The notes beneath the pieces are model-generated. The model worked only from the letters and a program-made list of their open reading frames with translations, did no database searches and was not told where the DNA came from. A stretch of DNA of 64,000 bases from Cytobacillus oceanisediminis (lineage in GTDB: Bacteria; Bacillota; Bacilli; Bacillales; Cytobacillaceae). The stretch is taken from positions 3,341,501 to 3,405,500 of the forward strand of contig NZ_CP065511.1 in the NCBI RefSeq assembly GCF_022811925.1, in the 5' to 3' direction. A program made the position numbers and the translations under genes. Positions 8,393 to 17,129 of the stretch are shown here, piece by piece; the stretch's first letter is position 1; every line of letters begins with the position of its first letter.

Positions 8393-8446
8393 CGGATAAA
8401 TCCCATTATAATATTGAGCAGACTCTAGCAGATCTATTTTACAATT

Positions 8447-8659
8447 TTGATGATTTTCGAGGGTATAGAATTAATAGCTTATTTTAATGAAAGCATCATT
8501 CATCAGTATGGATGGACACTTGCCTATTCCTTTCTTTTTAACCTTATGACTTTTTCATTGCTGCCCATCCATAAATGGAAGCCATGGGCTGCCTGGGTTT
8601 TAGCATTTATAAGCATTCTTCTTCTATGGATAATCTTTGATCCCCCGCTTCCTCAGTAA
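8447..8659 (+). CDS. Small hypothetical membrane protein
   Basis: 70 residues starting at TTG-ATG (ATG at 8450). Two hydrophobic segments (about residues 20-40 and 46-64) end in DPPLPQ. The composition is that of a genuine small membrane protein, but the ribosome binding site is poor and it could be the tail of a decayed gene. It follows the oxidoreductase by 54 bases on the same strand. No family recognised. Confidence 0.4.
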   Translation: MMIFEGIELIAYFNESIIHQYGWTLAYSFLFNLMTFSLLPIHKWKPWAAWVLAFISILLLWIIFDPPLPQ

Positions 8660-8703
8660 ATGAATCAGCTCCGCTGCCCAGACATATAGGAAGCGGGTCC
8701 AAA

Positions 8704-9249
8704 TTAAAAGGATGGCGGAGTCACAGAGAAAAGAATAGCAGCTTTTTCATCAAAGTTATTTTCCCACTTATGTTTCATATAAGCTGGTATTTTGACACTG
8801 TCACCAGCTTCTAATATATATTCTGCTTCATTCAGATACACCTTAATTTTCCCTTCCAATACATAAGCAACCTCTTCCCCTTTATGCTCCAATAGCTTCT
8901 CCGACGAGGAGGTGTCCGGAGGGATATTCATGATCGCTGTTGCCAGTGTACCGGTAAAATCAGGCGACAATAATTCATAGGAAAGGTTTTCAACAATCAT
9001 ATGTTTACGTTCATTGAATCGCACGACTAAATCTTCTGTTTTCGTCTCTTCGAGTAAAAAACTAAAGGTCGGAACATCAAGGGCTTTGGCTAAAACCTTC
9101 AGGGTCTGTATCGAAGGATTCGCTATTCCCCGTTCAATCTGGCTTAACATGGAAGGTGTAATTTCAGCTATTTTGGCTAATTCTCTGCTGCTATAGCCCT
9201 TCTCCTTCCTGAATTTCTCCACTTTTTTGCCAATATCAATATTTTCCAT
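8704..9249 (-). CDS. XRE-family regulator with cupin sensor domain
   Basis: 181 residues from the ATG at 9249, which is preceded by AAGGAG; the frame extends further upstream without a good site. Residues 8-62 form a helix-turn-helix (KVEKFRKEKGYSSRELAKIAEITPSMLSQIERG split across helices 1-3). Residues 105-180 are a cupin_2 barrel (EEVAYVLEGKIKVYL, then AGDSVKIPAYMKHKWEN). This class senses a small metabolite through the cupin and binds near its own promoter. It is divergent from a LysE exporter, with a nested palindrome in between, so it very likely controls that exporter. Confidence 0.9.
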   Translation of the reverse strand: MENIDIGKKVEKFRKEKGYSSRELAKIAEITPSMLSQIERGIANPSIQTLKVLAKALDVPTFSFLLEETKTEDLVVRFNERKHMIVENLSYELLSPDFTGTLATAIMNIPPDTSSSEKLLEHKGEEVAYVLEGKIKVYLNEAEYILEAGDSVKIPAYMKHKWENNFDEKAAILFSVTPPSF

Positions 9250-9299
9250 AACCCCGCTCCTTAAATTTTTTAAAATATTTGAACAAAATATCATCATCT

Positions 9300-9344
9300 T
9301 GTGTTAAATTAAATTTAACATTTGTTAAATTATATTTTAACACA
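9300..9344. promoter_or_regulatory. Nested inverted-repeat operator between XRE-cupin and LysE genes
   Basis: Outer arms TGTGTTAAA (9300-9308) and TTTAACACA (9336-9344) enclose a perfect inner palindrome AATTTAAC / GTTAAATT (9312-9319, 9324-9331) with a 4-base spacer. It sits midway between the divergent start codons, the expected place for the XRE-cupin binding site. Confidence 0.6.
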
Positions 9345-9363
9345 TCAGCAAGGAGTGAAGAAA

Positions 9364-9987
9364 ATGAATGATTTCTTTACGTTTTTGGTTCTTTCATTGT
9401 TTGTGGTAATGAGTCCCGGAATCGATACAGCTCTTATTACAAAAAGGACGATTGCAGACGGAAGAGCAGATGGCTATAAAATGGGACTTGGAATTACTGT
9501 CGGTTCTTTAGTGCATACCTTTGCGGCTGCTTTCGGTCTATCAGCCATCTTAATGCAGTCTGCTGCAGCATTTGAAATCATAAAATATGCAGGTGCTGTC
9601 TATTTGATCTATCTCGGGTTAACTTCGTTCATCTCGATGAAAAAGAAGATAGATACTGGTATAGAAACTGAAGTTAAATCAAATATGAAAAAGTCTGCTT
9701 TTAAACAGGGACTCCTTTCAAATGTGCTCAATCCCAAGGTTGCGATGTTTTTCTTAACCTTTCTGCCGCAATTTGTGAAGACAGGCGAAAACGCATCACA
9801 ACAGCTGATCATCATGGGAATTATATACACACTGCTGAGCATATCCTGGTTTTTCATATACGTATACTTCATAAATTACATGCGGGAATGGCTTATGTCC
9901 CCGAAAGTTCAAAGGGTTATGGATAAAGCAACAGGGCTTGTGCTAATTGGATTTGGATTAAAGTTAGCCTTGGATAAACAGCATTAA
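9364..9987 (+). CDS. LysE-family amino-acid/metabolite exporter
   Basis: 207 residues from the ATG at 9364, which has AAGGAGTGAAG just before it. The start region VMSPGIDTALITKRTIADGRADGYKMGLGITVGS matches the LysE/RhtB family signature (PGP motif here PGI). About six membrane segments. LNPKVAMFFLTFLPQF at about residues 126-141 is the conserved central motif. It exports amino acids or related toxic metabolites across the cytoplasmic membrane. Divergent from its XRE-cupin regulator and followed by a strong terminator, so monocistronic. Confidence 0.9.
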   Translation: MNDFFTFLVLSLFVVMSPGIDTALITKRTIADGRADGYKMGLGITVGSLVHTFAAAFGLSAILMQSAAAFEIIKYAGAVYLIYLGLTSFISMKKKIDTGIETEVKSNMKKSAFKQGLLSNVLNPKVAMFFLTFLPQFVKTGENASQQLIIMGIIYTLLSISWFFIYVYFINYMREWLMSPKVQRVMDKATGLVLIGFGLKLALDKQH

Positions 9988-10016
9988 ACCATTGGGTAAA
10001 TCCAATGGTTTTTTCT
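9987..10016 (+). terminator. Rho-independent terminator
   Basis: Stem AACCATTGG / CCAATGGTT with a 6-base loop and TTTTTTC tail, overlapping the stop codon of the LysE gene. Confidence 0.85.
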
Positions 10017-10063
10017 TTTTGATCCCAAAATAATTTGTTCTTGTCACATAAATACTGTATGAT

Positions 10064-10102
10064 ACATAGTATAAACCATATAGTGTATGACATATAGTAT
10101 AT
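10064..10102 (+). promoter_or_regulatory. Repeated ATAGTATA-like elements upstream of padR
   Basis: Three near-copies of CATATAGTRTA occur in about 40 bases (CATAGTATA, CATATAGTGTA, CATATAGTATA), just before the PadR gene and after a TTGTCA hexamer at 10041. They look like promoter plus PadR operator repeats, suggesting autoregulation. Confidence 0.45.
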
Positions 10103-10118
10103 CAAGCGAGGTGATTGA

Positions 10119-10466
10119 ATGAGTACGCTGCTGAATTCGTTAACAACAGAACTTCGGAGAGGAACATTGACACTCGCGGTGTTGAGCCAGCTGCGGACAC
10201 CGCAATACGGGTATTCGCTGGTTCAATTATTGGAGGACTCCGGCATAAATATTGATCAGAGCACGTTATATCCATTGCTGCGGCGTCTGGAAAAACAGGA
10301 GCTTGTGACAAGCAGCTGGGATCATACCGAAAGCCGGCCGCGCAAGTATTATGTTTTGAGCGAACTGGGACTGGAGACTTTTCTAAAGCTAAGAGAGGAA
10401 TGGATCAAGAATTCGAAACAGCTATTCGGGCTGTTGAAAGGGGATGAGGAAGATGAATTTAATTGA
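10119..10466 (+). CDS. PadR-family transcriptional regulator
   Basis: 115 residues. The winged helix core reads LRRGTLTLAVLSQLRTPQYGYSLVQLL, then STLYPLLRRLEKQELV and the wing SRPRKYYVLSELG, all diagnostic of PadR. It has the short C-terminal dimer helix of subfamily 2. ATG follows GCGAGGTG. It overlaps the next gene by 14 bases (start at 10453), so the two are translationally coupled. PadR proteins of this type commonly repress an operon with a downstream HAAS-domain membrane protein, exactly the arrangement here. Confidence 0.9.
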   Translation: MSTLLNSLTTELRRGTLTLAVLSQLRTPQYGYSLVQLLEDSGINIDQSTLYPLLRRLEKQELVTSSWDHTESRPRKYYVLSELGLETFLKLREEWIKNSKQLFGLLKGDEEDEFN

Positions 10467-11451
10467 GGTATATATACAGGAAGTGACCAGGAGGCTGCCT
10501 GAAAAGAGCCGTGCGGATATCGCACTCGAGCTGCAGTCTACGATTGGGGATATGCTTCCGGATGATTACAATGAGGAGGATGTTAAGGAGGTCCTCGGTA
10601 AAGTGGGAAGCCCTGCCGCTTTAGCGGCCGGATACCGGGATCAGCCGATGCATCTCATCGGGCCGCGCTATTTTGATGTTTATGTGTCATTATTAAAAAT
10701 GATCCTGCCGATTGCCGCAGCGATTGCATTGATTTCCGTTGCTGCCGAGTTCATTTTTGACTTTAACCGCGATGATACCATCATCAATGCGGTGCTCGGT
10801 TTCATGGGATATGGGATTTGGAGACTGATTGAAGTGGCTGTTCAGGTATTTTTCTGGCTGACGATTGTATTCGCCGTTATTGAGAGGATGGATAAAGGAA
10901 AAGAGCAGCATCCTTTATCTCCAAGCTTAAAACCATGGACAACGGAAGACTTGAAAAGCATCACCTATATTCCGAAGAAGAAAGCCATTTCCAAGTTCGA
11001 GGTTTTCGGAAGCTTAATGTGGACAGCAATTTGGGCAACCCTTTACTTTTATGCAGACCGGCTAATGGGTGTCTATAGAGGCGGCGGTGAAGGACTGGAG
11101 TTTCAGATTGCCGCAGTCAACCAGGACGTTCTGCTCGGATACTGGCCTATCGTTGTGGTCATCATTGCGCTCGAAGTGGCATTGGCACTCTACAAATTAA
11201 TCATTGGCCAATGGACGAAAAGGATGGCGATCTTCAACACCGTCCTTGAATTGTTCGCCACCATCGTATTCATCTTTATTCTACTGAACCCGAATTTGCT
11301 CCAGCAGGAATTTACAGCATACATGACCGATTTATTCTCGATTTCAGCCGCACAATTTAAAAACTGGATGCTTGGCGGCATCATGATTGTATTTATCTTT
11401 TATGCAGGAATGAGTATATATGATGGGATTCGTAAATCCAGAATACAATAA
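10453..11451 (+). CDS. HAAS-type integral membrane protein
   Basis: 332 residues from the ATG at 10453 (GAGGAAG upstream). Residues 1-65 form a HAAS/DUF1700-like N-terminal signalling domain: the helices IEVYIQEVTRRLPEKSRADIALEL and DVKEVLGKVGSPAALAAGYR are typical. The remainder has about six membrane segments (near 80-100, 115-145, 185-205, 230-250, 262-285 and 305-325). HAAS domains are thought to pair PadR-type regulators with membrane or envelope processes; the precise role here is unknown. Overlaps padR. Confidence 0.8.
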   Translation: MNLIEVYIQEVTRRLPEKSRADIALELQSTIGDMLPDDYNEEDVKEVLGKVGSPAALAAGYRDQPMHLIGPRYFDVYVSLLKMILPIAAAIALISVAAEFIFDFNRDDTIINAVLGFMGYGIWRLIEVAVQVFFWLTIVFAVIERMDKGKEQHPLSPSLKPWTTEDLKSITYIPKKKAISKFEVFGSLMWTAIWATLYFYADRLMGVYRGGGEGLEFQIAAVNQDVLLGYWPIVVVIIALEVALALYKLIIGQWTKRMAIFNTVLELFATIVFIFILLNPNLLQQEFTAYMTDLFSISAAQFKNWMLGGIMIVFIFYAGMSIYDGIRKSRIQ

Positions 11452-11470
11452 AGTGATGTCCACAATCATA

Positions 11471-11503
11471 ATGCCTGTTCTCAAAAAAATAGAGAACAGG
11501 CAT
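11471..11503. terminator. Hairpin between convergent genes
   Basis: Perfect 12-bp stem ATGCCTGTTCTC / GAGAACAGGCAT with a 9-base A-rich loop. There is no clear T-tract, so termination strength is uncertain. It separates the HAAS gene from the convergent permease gene. Confidence 0.55.
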
Positions 11504-11514
11504 AATTAAATAGA

Positions 11515-12864
11515 TTATAGAATTTTGACATTATCAGAAGAATATGATTCTGGCCGGCTGCTAATCTCGGTAAAGTGATCAGGTGCTACTTTTGCTTTGA
11601 TTTTCATTGCAATGACATAAACAAGTGCAGAAGCAATTATTGACTGGACAGCTGGGAGGCCAAAAGAATGTACATATTGAGTATAATAGCCAACCAAAGT
11701 TCCTACTGCCAATGCAATGGTCGCCATCCAATTCCATCCTTTATTGTCGGTCCATTGCTGTTTTCTGATAAAAAAGAAATCTGCCATCATAACACCGCCA
11801 ATGGCTGGATAAATTAAAGCCGTCATATAAAGAAAATCCATAAAATAATCCAGTATGCCTACTAAAGCAATGACAATGGAAATGATCGTACCAGCCAAAG
11901 TCAGCAATGCTCTCCCTTTATTGGAGTTAACATTCAGCATATTAGCCAACGCCAGACCCATACTATAGTTATTTACTAATTGACTAGTCCAAGTCGCTAA
12001 CCATAAGATGAGGAATCCCCATACCGGAAATCCTAAGTTCATCATGACATTTACAATATCGGCATCGCCAACCCCAATGGACATGATGGCGCCAACATAA
12101 AAAAGCGGGAAACCAACAGCTATTATACCCAAGGGTATTAGTACATTGTCTTTTACAGAAGGCTTTGCATAACGTGTATAATCTGAGGCAATAACCCATT
12201 GTGAAACGTTTATACCAATAACTAAACTGACGGCAGCAAGAAAACTCATTTGTGGTTCAGGGTTCCAGGATGCTATCTTTTCCCAGCCGATATTTTTTAA
12301 AGCATAGAAAATACCGCCTGCAATTAATAATAATCCAGCTGGGACAGCTAAATAATCTGTCCACTTCATGGATGAGTATCCAATAATGGATGGAAGTGCA
12401 AATAGAAGGCCAGCAATGATTGTTACAATGGCCCAAAGGAACCACTCAGTCTTATAATCTATTCCAAACATCGCTGCTATTGCATTTCCTGCAACAGCTG
12501 TCTGGAGCGCCCACCACCCCATTGAAACGATGAATATAGTCAAGCCTACAATAAATCTTGCCTGATTTGAACCAAAGCTTGTTCTGGCAATTACTGACGA
12601 TGAGCGTCCAGTTTTTGCACCGATGTATCCTGAAAGAGCATTACCGATCCATTGGAAAATAAACAAAGCTGCTGCCAAGATCCAGAATAGCTTTCCGAGA
12701 CCAAAGCTTGCTGTCAATGTTGCACCTACCATTAAAACCGGAATTGTAAATTCAAGTCCCCCAAAAATGATTGCAGGTGATATCCAGTGCTGCCTTTCAT
12801 TTATTGGCACGGAAGCGAGAGCTTCATCTTTTCCTCCGCTTTTCCTTAAAGACACATCCTCCAT
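11515..12864 (-). CDS. NCS1-family permease
   Basis: 449 residues from the ATG at 12864 (AAGGAG upstream); the longer frame has no ribosome binding site. About 12 membrane segments. The opening ERQHWISPAIIFGGLEFTIPVLMVGATL and the ISQWVIASDYTRYAKP-like segment (here NVSQWVIASDYTRYAKP) identify the nucleobase:cation symporter-1 (CodB-like) family, which imports cytosine, purines, allantoin or hydantoins. It is the last gene of the hydantoinase-like operon, so the most likely substrate is the cyclic amide handled by HyuA/HyuB. A strong hairpin separates it from the upstream cupin gene. Confidence 0.9.
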   Translation of the reverse strand: MEDVSLRKSGGKDEALASVPINERQHWISPAIIFGGLEFTIPVLMVGATLTASFGLGKLFWILAAALFIFQWIGNALSGYIGAKTGRSSSVIARTSFGSNQARFIVGLTIFIVSMGWWALQTAVAGNAIAAMFGIDYKTEWFLWAIVTIIAGLLFALPSIIGYSSMKWTDYLAVPAGLLLIAGGIFYALKNIGWEKIASWNPEPQMSFLAAVSLVIGINVSQWVIASDYTRYAKPSVKDNVLIPLGIIAVGFPLFYVGAIMSIGVGDADIVNVMMNLGFPVWGFLILWLATWTSQLVNNYSMGLALANMLNVNSNKGRALLTLAGTIISIVIALVGILDYFMDFLYMTALIYPAIGGVMMADFFFIRKQQWTDNKGWNWMATIALAVGTLVGYYTQYVHSFGLPAVQSIIASALVYVIAMKIKAKVAPDHFTEISSRPESYSSDNVKIL

Positions 12865-12919
12865 CCCTGTCCAACTCCTTTTTATTTTATATCGGAATAT
12901 TCTGTAAAATCTTCTTATA

Positions 12920-12949
12920 ATAAAGACCTTGCCCATGCAAGGTCTTTAT
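12920..12949 (-). terminator. Intra-operon hairpin
   Basis: Perfect 13-bp stem ATAAAGACCTTGC / GCAAGGTCTTTAT with a 4-base loop in the gap between the cupin gene and the permease gene. There is no T-tract on the minus strand, so it more likely tunes mRNA stability or causes partial termination than full termination. Confidence 0.5.
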
Positions 12950-12960
12950 GGTGAAAGTTG

Positions 12961-13299
12961 TTAACCAACCAATACCCACACAATTTCACAATCCTCATCA
13001 CTGTCATTGTAGGCAATATGTTCTTGCCCTGCAGGAATAAAGGTTGCATCTCCGCTTGAAACCCGATAAGTTCTTCCCTTCGTTTCTGTTACAATTGAAC
13101 CTTTTACTATAATCGAATATTCATTTTCTTTATGATTAGAAACTCCTGTTAAAGGGACTCGCTTTCCTGGTGGAATGACAACCGTACCAACTTTCAAGTC
13201 TCCAGTTAATGCTTTTTGTGAGAATACTGTTTTAAGAGGAACTGCGGCATTCGAATCAGTCTGGATATTCTCTATATTTAGTACATCCACTTTACTCAC
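12961..13299 (-). CDS. Small cupin-domain protein
   Basis: 112 residues with a GTG start at 13299, overlapping the HyuB stop by 8 bases, so translation is coupled. A single cupin_2 barrel covers about residues 35-110: GKRVPLTGVSNHKENEYSIIVKG (motif 1, with a His and Glu) and SGDATFIPAGQEHIAYN (motif 2, with His). In this operon it may be an auxiliary enzyme (isomerase or racemase-like step on the cyclic substrate) or a metabolite sensor. The sequence alone does not decide. Confidence 0.75.
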   Translation of the reverse strand: MSKVDVLNIENIQTDSNAAVPLKTVFSQKALTGDLKVGTVVIPPGKRVPLTGVSNHKENEYSIIVKGSIVTETKGRTYRVSSGDATFIPAGQEHIAYNDSDEDCEIVWVLVG

Positions 13300-15040
13300 C
13301 TCTATTCTGGCGTTCTTCTGTTAAACCTTCGACTTCATATGTTTTATCATTTACTATTACCCCAAAGTCAGCTTCTGCCTGCGCTGCAGTGATATAACCA
13401 TTCCTTACATCATCGGCTACCTTTTCTGCAGGGCGGCTAAAAGGATCTCCATAGCCTCCGCCTGTGGCAGTCACCAATTTAACCACATCGCCCTTGTTCA
13501 ACGGGTACCTAGGATAGATGCCAAATGGGCCATCGACTTCACCATTTGCTTTTTCAATATAAACTTTGTTAGCTGAACCTTCCTTGCCCTCATTCATTCC
13601 CCATGGAACAAACTTATTTCGTCCAAATGTTACAGAAACCATTTGATTGTCAGTTAAGGCTTTATATGAACGAATAACACCTGAACCGCCAATATACTCT
13701 CCTGCTCCTGCTCCATCCGTATGCAAGCTGTACTCATCAACCATAATTCCATACCTTGTTTCAGCCACTTCAACTGGGACATTATATGTTTCACCATCAC
13801 CAATGCAGAATTGCCCTCTTGCACCATCCTGACCTTCAGATGCACCCCAGCCGCCAACAGAAGGCTCAACAATTAAAAATGGTTCATCTGTATCCTGATG
13901 CAATCCTGATAATACAACCGAACAAACAGATAAAAGGTGACCGGCATTTAGCCTATGAGGAATAACTGGAGCAAGAGCTTTCCATATCAAATCTGCTCCT
14001 GCAAGCATGCTCTCCCAATAGATTGAAACAGGAGCTGGCCGTTCTGCTGAAAGAACTGAACCTTTATCCGTAATAACCTCCAATGGACGAAACACTCCAT
14101 CGTTCGCATCTTGCGATGGGTTCGTAATGGCAAGGAAAATAGTTCTTACTGCCGAGACAAGTGCAGTATAAGAACAGTTAACAGGTCCTGGAACCTGAGG
14201 ATGGCTGCCTCTAAAATCAGCAACAAATTTATCATCAGAGATGGTTACTTTAACTTTGATCTTGAATGGCCCATTTCCAAAACCGTCATCATCAATAAAC
14301 CCTTCTGCATTAAAAGTGCCTTTTGGCAGTTTGGTTAATTCCTGACGGGCAAGCTGTTCTCCGTGGTCAAGCAGATAATCAACTGATGACAAAAATAATT
14401 GCTTCCCATGCTTTTCACATAATTCCTTAACACGTTTTTCACCTGTTTTAAGGGCAGCAACCTGAGCCCACATATCCCCCAGTGACAATTCCGGGAATCG
14501 GACATTGGCTTCGATGATATCGACAATAGCCTGATTGATTTCACCTTCATTGAAGAGCTTTACACTTGGAAACTGCAAGCCTTCCTGAAATATATCTGTA
14601 GCATCGTTGCTGAAGGAACCTGGATCTTTTCCTCCTACTTCTGTCCAATGAGCCTTATTGGCAGAGAAAGCAACAATTTCTCCTTTATAAAATATGGGCA
14701 TGACAAGTCCAACATCGGAAAGGTGGGAACCGCCTCCGCCATAAGAATCATTAATGATGATAATATCGCCCTCTTTAAGCTTTCCATTCCCGAATTTCTT
14801 GAGTGTTTGCTTTACCATATCTGAAAGCATGCCAATAAATCCTGTAACTCCATTGCCTTGTGTTAACAGCTGCCCTTTCGCATCGGTAAGCCCGCTTGCA
14901 TAATCCAGGACTTCATAAATAATGGGGCTCATTGATGTTTTTGCAAGTGCAATAAACATCTCATCTCCGATGGCAACAAGCGAATCTTTTACAATCTCAA
15001 GTGTAAATGGATCTACTTTACTGCGAACAATTTGCGTCAT
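13292..15040 (-). CDS. hyuB: Hydantoinase B / oxoprolinase family subunit
   Basis: 582 residues, the full length of the HyuB family. The start DPFTLEIVKDSLVAIGDEMFIALAKTSMSPII, then DIIIINDSYGGGGSHLSDVGLVMPIF (about residues 92-117) and GHLLSVCSVVLSGL are family landmarks. With HyuA it forms an ATP-dependent hydrolase of five-membered cyclic amides (hydantoin, N-methylhydantoin or 5-oxoproline); the acetone carboxylase subunits belong to the same superfamily. HyuB carries the hydrolytic half. It starts directly after the HyuA stop codon (TAA-ATG), the expected translational coupling. The exact substrate cannot be told from sequence. Confidence 0.9.
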   Translation of the reverse strand: MTQIVRSKVDPFTLEIVKDSLVAIGDEMFIALAKTSMSPIIYEVLDYASGLTDAKGQLLTQGNGVTGFIGMLSDMVKQTLKKFGNGKLKEGDIIIINDSYGGGGSHLSDVGLVMPIFYKGEIVAFSANKAHWTEVGGKDPGSFSNDATDIFQEGLQFPSVKLFNEGEINQAIVDIIEANVRFPELSLGDMWAQVAALKTGEKRVKELCEKHGKQLFLSSVDYLLDHGEQLARQELTKLPKGTFNAEGFIDDDGFGNGPFKIKVKVTISDDKFVADFRGSHPQVPGPVNCSYTALVSAVRTIFLAITNPSQDANDGVFRPLEVITDKGSVLSAERPAPVSIYWESMLAGADLIWKALAPVIPHRLNAGHLLSVCSVVLSGLHQDTDEPFLIVEPSVGGWGASEGQDGARGQFCIGDGETYNVPVEVAETRYGIMVDEYSLHTDGAGAGEYIGGSGVIRSYKALTDNQMVSVTFGRNKFVPWGMNEGKEGSANKVYIEKANGEVDGPFGIYPRYPLNKGDVVKLVTATGGGYGDPFSRPAEKVADDVRNGYITAAQAEADFGVIVNDKTYEVEGLTEERQNRGE

Positions 15041-17086
15041 TTATTCCACCCCTGTTTCAATGATTAAATTTCCATACTCATCTACAGTCAAGGACTGACC
15101 TGGATAAATAACCGTAGAAGCAGACTGCTCCTCTACTATGGCTGGCCCGGAAATTTGCATGCCTTTACCAAATAAACTGCGGTGATATACCTTTGTTTCA
15201 ATCCAGCCTTCCTCTTCAAAATAGACCGGCCGTGTTTCTTTGTAAGCTTCCTGGATATTGCTGTTTATAGAATTTATTTTTTTCATTTTAGGCTTTAGTA
15301 CCTTCCCAAATGCTGTTAAATGCAGATTAACAATTTCTGCTGGTGTTCCTTCAAGCTTAAAAGTATAGTGCTGTTCATGAAGATCACCAAAGCGCTTAAC
15401 CACTTCTATCAGGGTTTCATCAGACCATTCCCCGTTCGGAACAGGAACCTTTACAGTATGCTCTTGCCCAAGATATCGGATATCTGCAAACCTCGTAAAT
15501 AACACCTTTTCTTCCGATACGCCCTCTTCCTGATATTGTTTAAGTGCTTGTACTTCAATTGAATTCCATTCTTTATTTAACTCAATAGGATTAAGTTCAT
15601 TTATTCTTCTAATATATGTTTGGATGTAGTCATGCCTTAAGTCAGTCATTAGCATTCCCCATGCTGAAAACACAGATGAAGCTACTGGTACAATTACTTT
15701 TTTAACACCCAGTTCTTTAGCCAAAGCAGGTGCATGCATTGATCCTCCGCCGCCAAAAGCGACCAATGAGAATTCACGGGGATTATGTCCTTTTCTTACT
15801 GATATAAGCTTTAATGCATTCAACATATTGGAGTTCGCAATTCGAATAATCCCTAATGCAGCTTCTTCAACCGTCATTTCAAAATGATCGGCAACTTTCT
15901 CTTTAATGGCAGCCTTTACTTTATCTAAATCTACTTCATAGTCGAAGTTTTTCGGAGAAAGCCTTCCTGTTACAAGGTTCGCATCGGTGGTTGTTGGTTC
16001 CGTTCCACCTTGGCCATACGCTACTGGACCAGGTAAAGCGCCTGCAGATTGAGGACCAACCTTTAAAGACCCTGCTCCATCTATCCATGCGATTGAACCG
16101 CCACCATTGCCAATTTCAACAATATCAACAACCGGAACTTTTATTGGATAACCAGCACTCCGCTCATTTTTTTCGATAAAATAATCAGTTGAAACCTTTA
16201 CTTCTCCCTGATTAATCAATGAACATTTTGCTGTGGTTCCGCCAATATCAAAAGCAATGATATTTTTCTCATTCAAGATTTCACCAAGAACTGCAGCACC
16301 ATAAATCCCGGCTACAGGTCCGGACTCTACCATATTAATAGGGGTTTGTTTTGCACTATTAAAGGTTGTTGTACCGCCGTTTGACTGCATTATGTAATTC
16401 TGGCTGTCAGTCTTGTTTTCTACTAATTTATTATGTAGACGGTTTACATAGGTAGCCGCAATCGGCTTAACATATGAATTAAGAACCGTAGTACTGGTCC
16501 GCTCATATTCCCGCCATTCCTTTGTCACTTCATATGATGCTGTAACGGCTGCTTCAGGCCATAGCTTTTTTATTAATTCCACTGTCTCAATTTCATGAAC
16601 AGGATTAACATAAGAGTGTAAGTAGGCGACAGCAATAGCTTCTACTCTTTGTTCCTTGAAATAGTTCACAACCTCAGCCACCTGTTCCTTATTTAACGGG
16701 GACAACACCTCACCTTTATAATTCAGGCGCTCCTCTACTTCCTGGCGTAAATAACGCTCAACAAAAGGCACCGGCTTTTCGTATCGAACATTAAATAGAT
16801 CCGGGCGGTTTCCTCTTGCAATTTCAAGCACATCACGGAAACCTTTGGTTGTAATTAAACCTGTCTTGACGCCTTTACGTTCAGTAAGTGCATTGATAAT
16901 AACTGTTGTACCATGGATAAATGTCTTGATAGCTGTCTGATCGATCCCGCTTTTCTCAATAACATCAATTACACCCTTTTCAAAATTGGGAGGTGTGGTA
17001 TGGCTTTTAGCAACACCTATTTCTCCATCCTCATTGACATAAACAAGGTCAGTGAAAGTTCCGCCAATATCTGTAGCTACACGCAT
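15041..17086 (-). CDS. hyuA: Hydantoinase A / oxoprolinase family subunit
   Basis: 681 residues. The N-terminal ATP-binding motif is RVATDIGGTFTDLVYV (residues 2-17), and the second phosphate motif is AFDIGGTTAKCSLI (about 273-286), as in the ASKHA actin/hexokinase fold. VAFGGGGSMHAPALAKELGV in the C-terminal half is also typical. It phosphorylates the cyclic amide using ATP before HyuB hydrolyses it. No dihydropyrimidinase or carbamoylase gene is nearby, so the pathway is the ATP-dependent type. Directly abuts hyuB and follows the XRE-cupin gene by 43 bases. Confidence 0.9.
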   Translation of the reverse strand: MRVATDIGGTFTDLVYVNEDGEIGVAKSHTTPPNFEKGVIDVIEKSGIDQTAIKTFIHGTTVIINALTERKGVKTGLITTKGFRDVLEIARGNRPDLFNVRYEKPVPFVERYLRQEVEERLNYKGEVLSPLNKEQVAEVVNYFKEQRVEAIAVAYLHSYVNPVHEIETVELIKKLWPEAAVTASYEVTKEWREYERTSTTVLNSYVKPIAATYVNRLHNKLVENKTDSQNYIMQSNGGTTTFNSAKQTPINMVESGPVAGIYGAAVLGEILNEKNIIAFDIGGTTAKCSLINQGEVKVSTDYFIEKNERSAGYPIKVPVVDIVEIGNGGGSIAWIDGAGSLKVGPQSAGALPGPVAYGQGGTEPTTTDANLVTGRLSPKNFDYEVDLDKVKAAIKEKVADHFEMTVEEAALGIIRIANSNMLNALKLISVRKGHNPREFSLVAFGGGGSMHAPALAKELGVKKVIVPVASSVFSAWGMLMTDLRHDYIQTYIRRINELNPIELNKEWNSIEVQALKQYQEEGVSEEKVLFTRFADIRYLGQEHTVKVPVPNGEWSDETLIEVVKRFGDLHEQHYTFKLEGTPAEIVNLHLTAFGKVLKPKMKKINSINSNIQEAYKETRPVYFEEEGWIETKVYHRSLFGKGMQISGPAIVEEQSASTVIYPGQSLTVDEYGNLIIETGVE

Positions 17087-17129
17087 GATATTCCACCTTT
17101 CATTAAATAAGATATTTATAATCAGCCAA

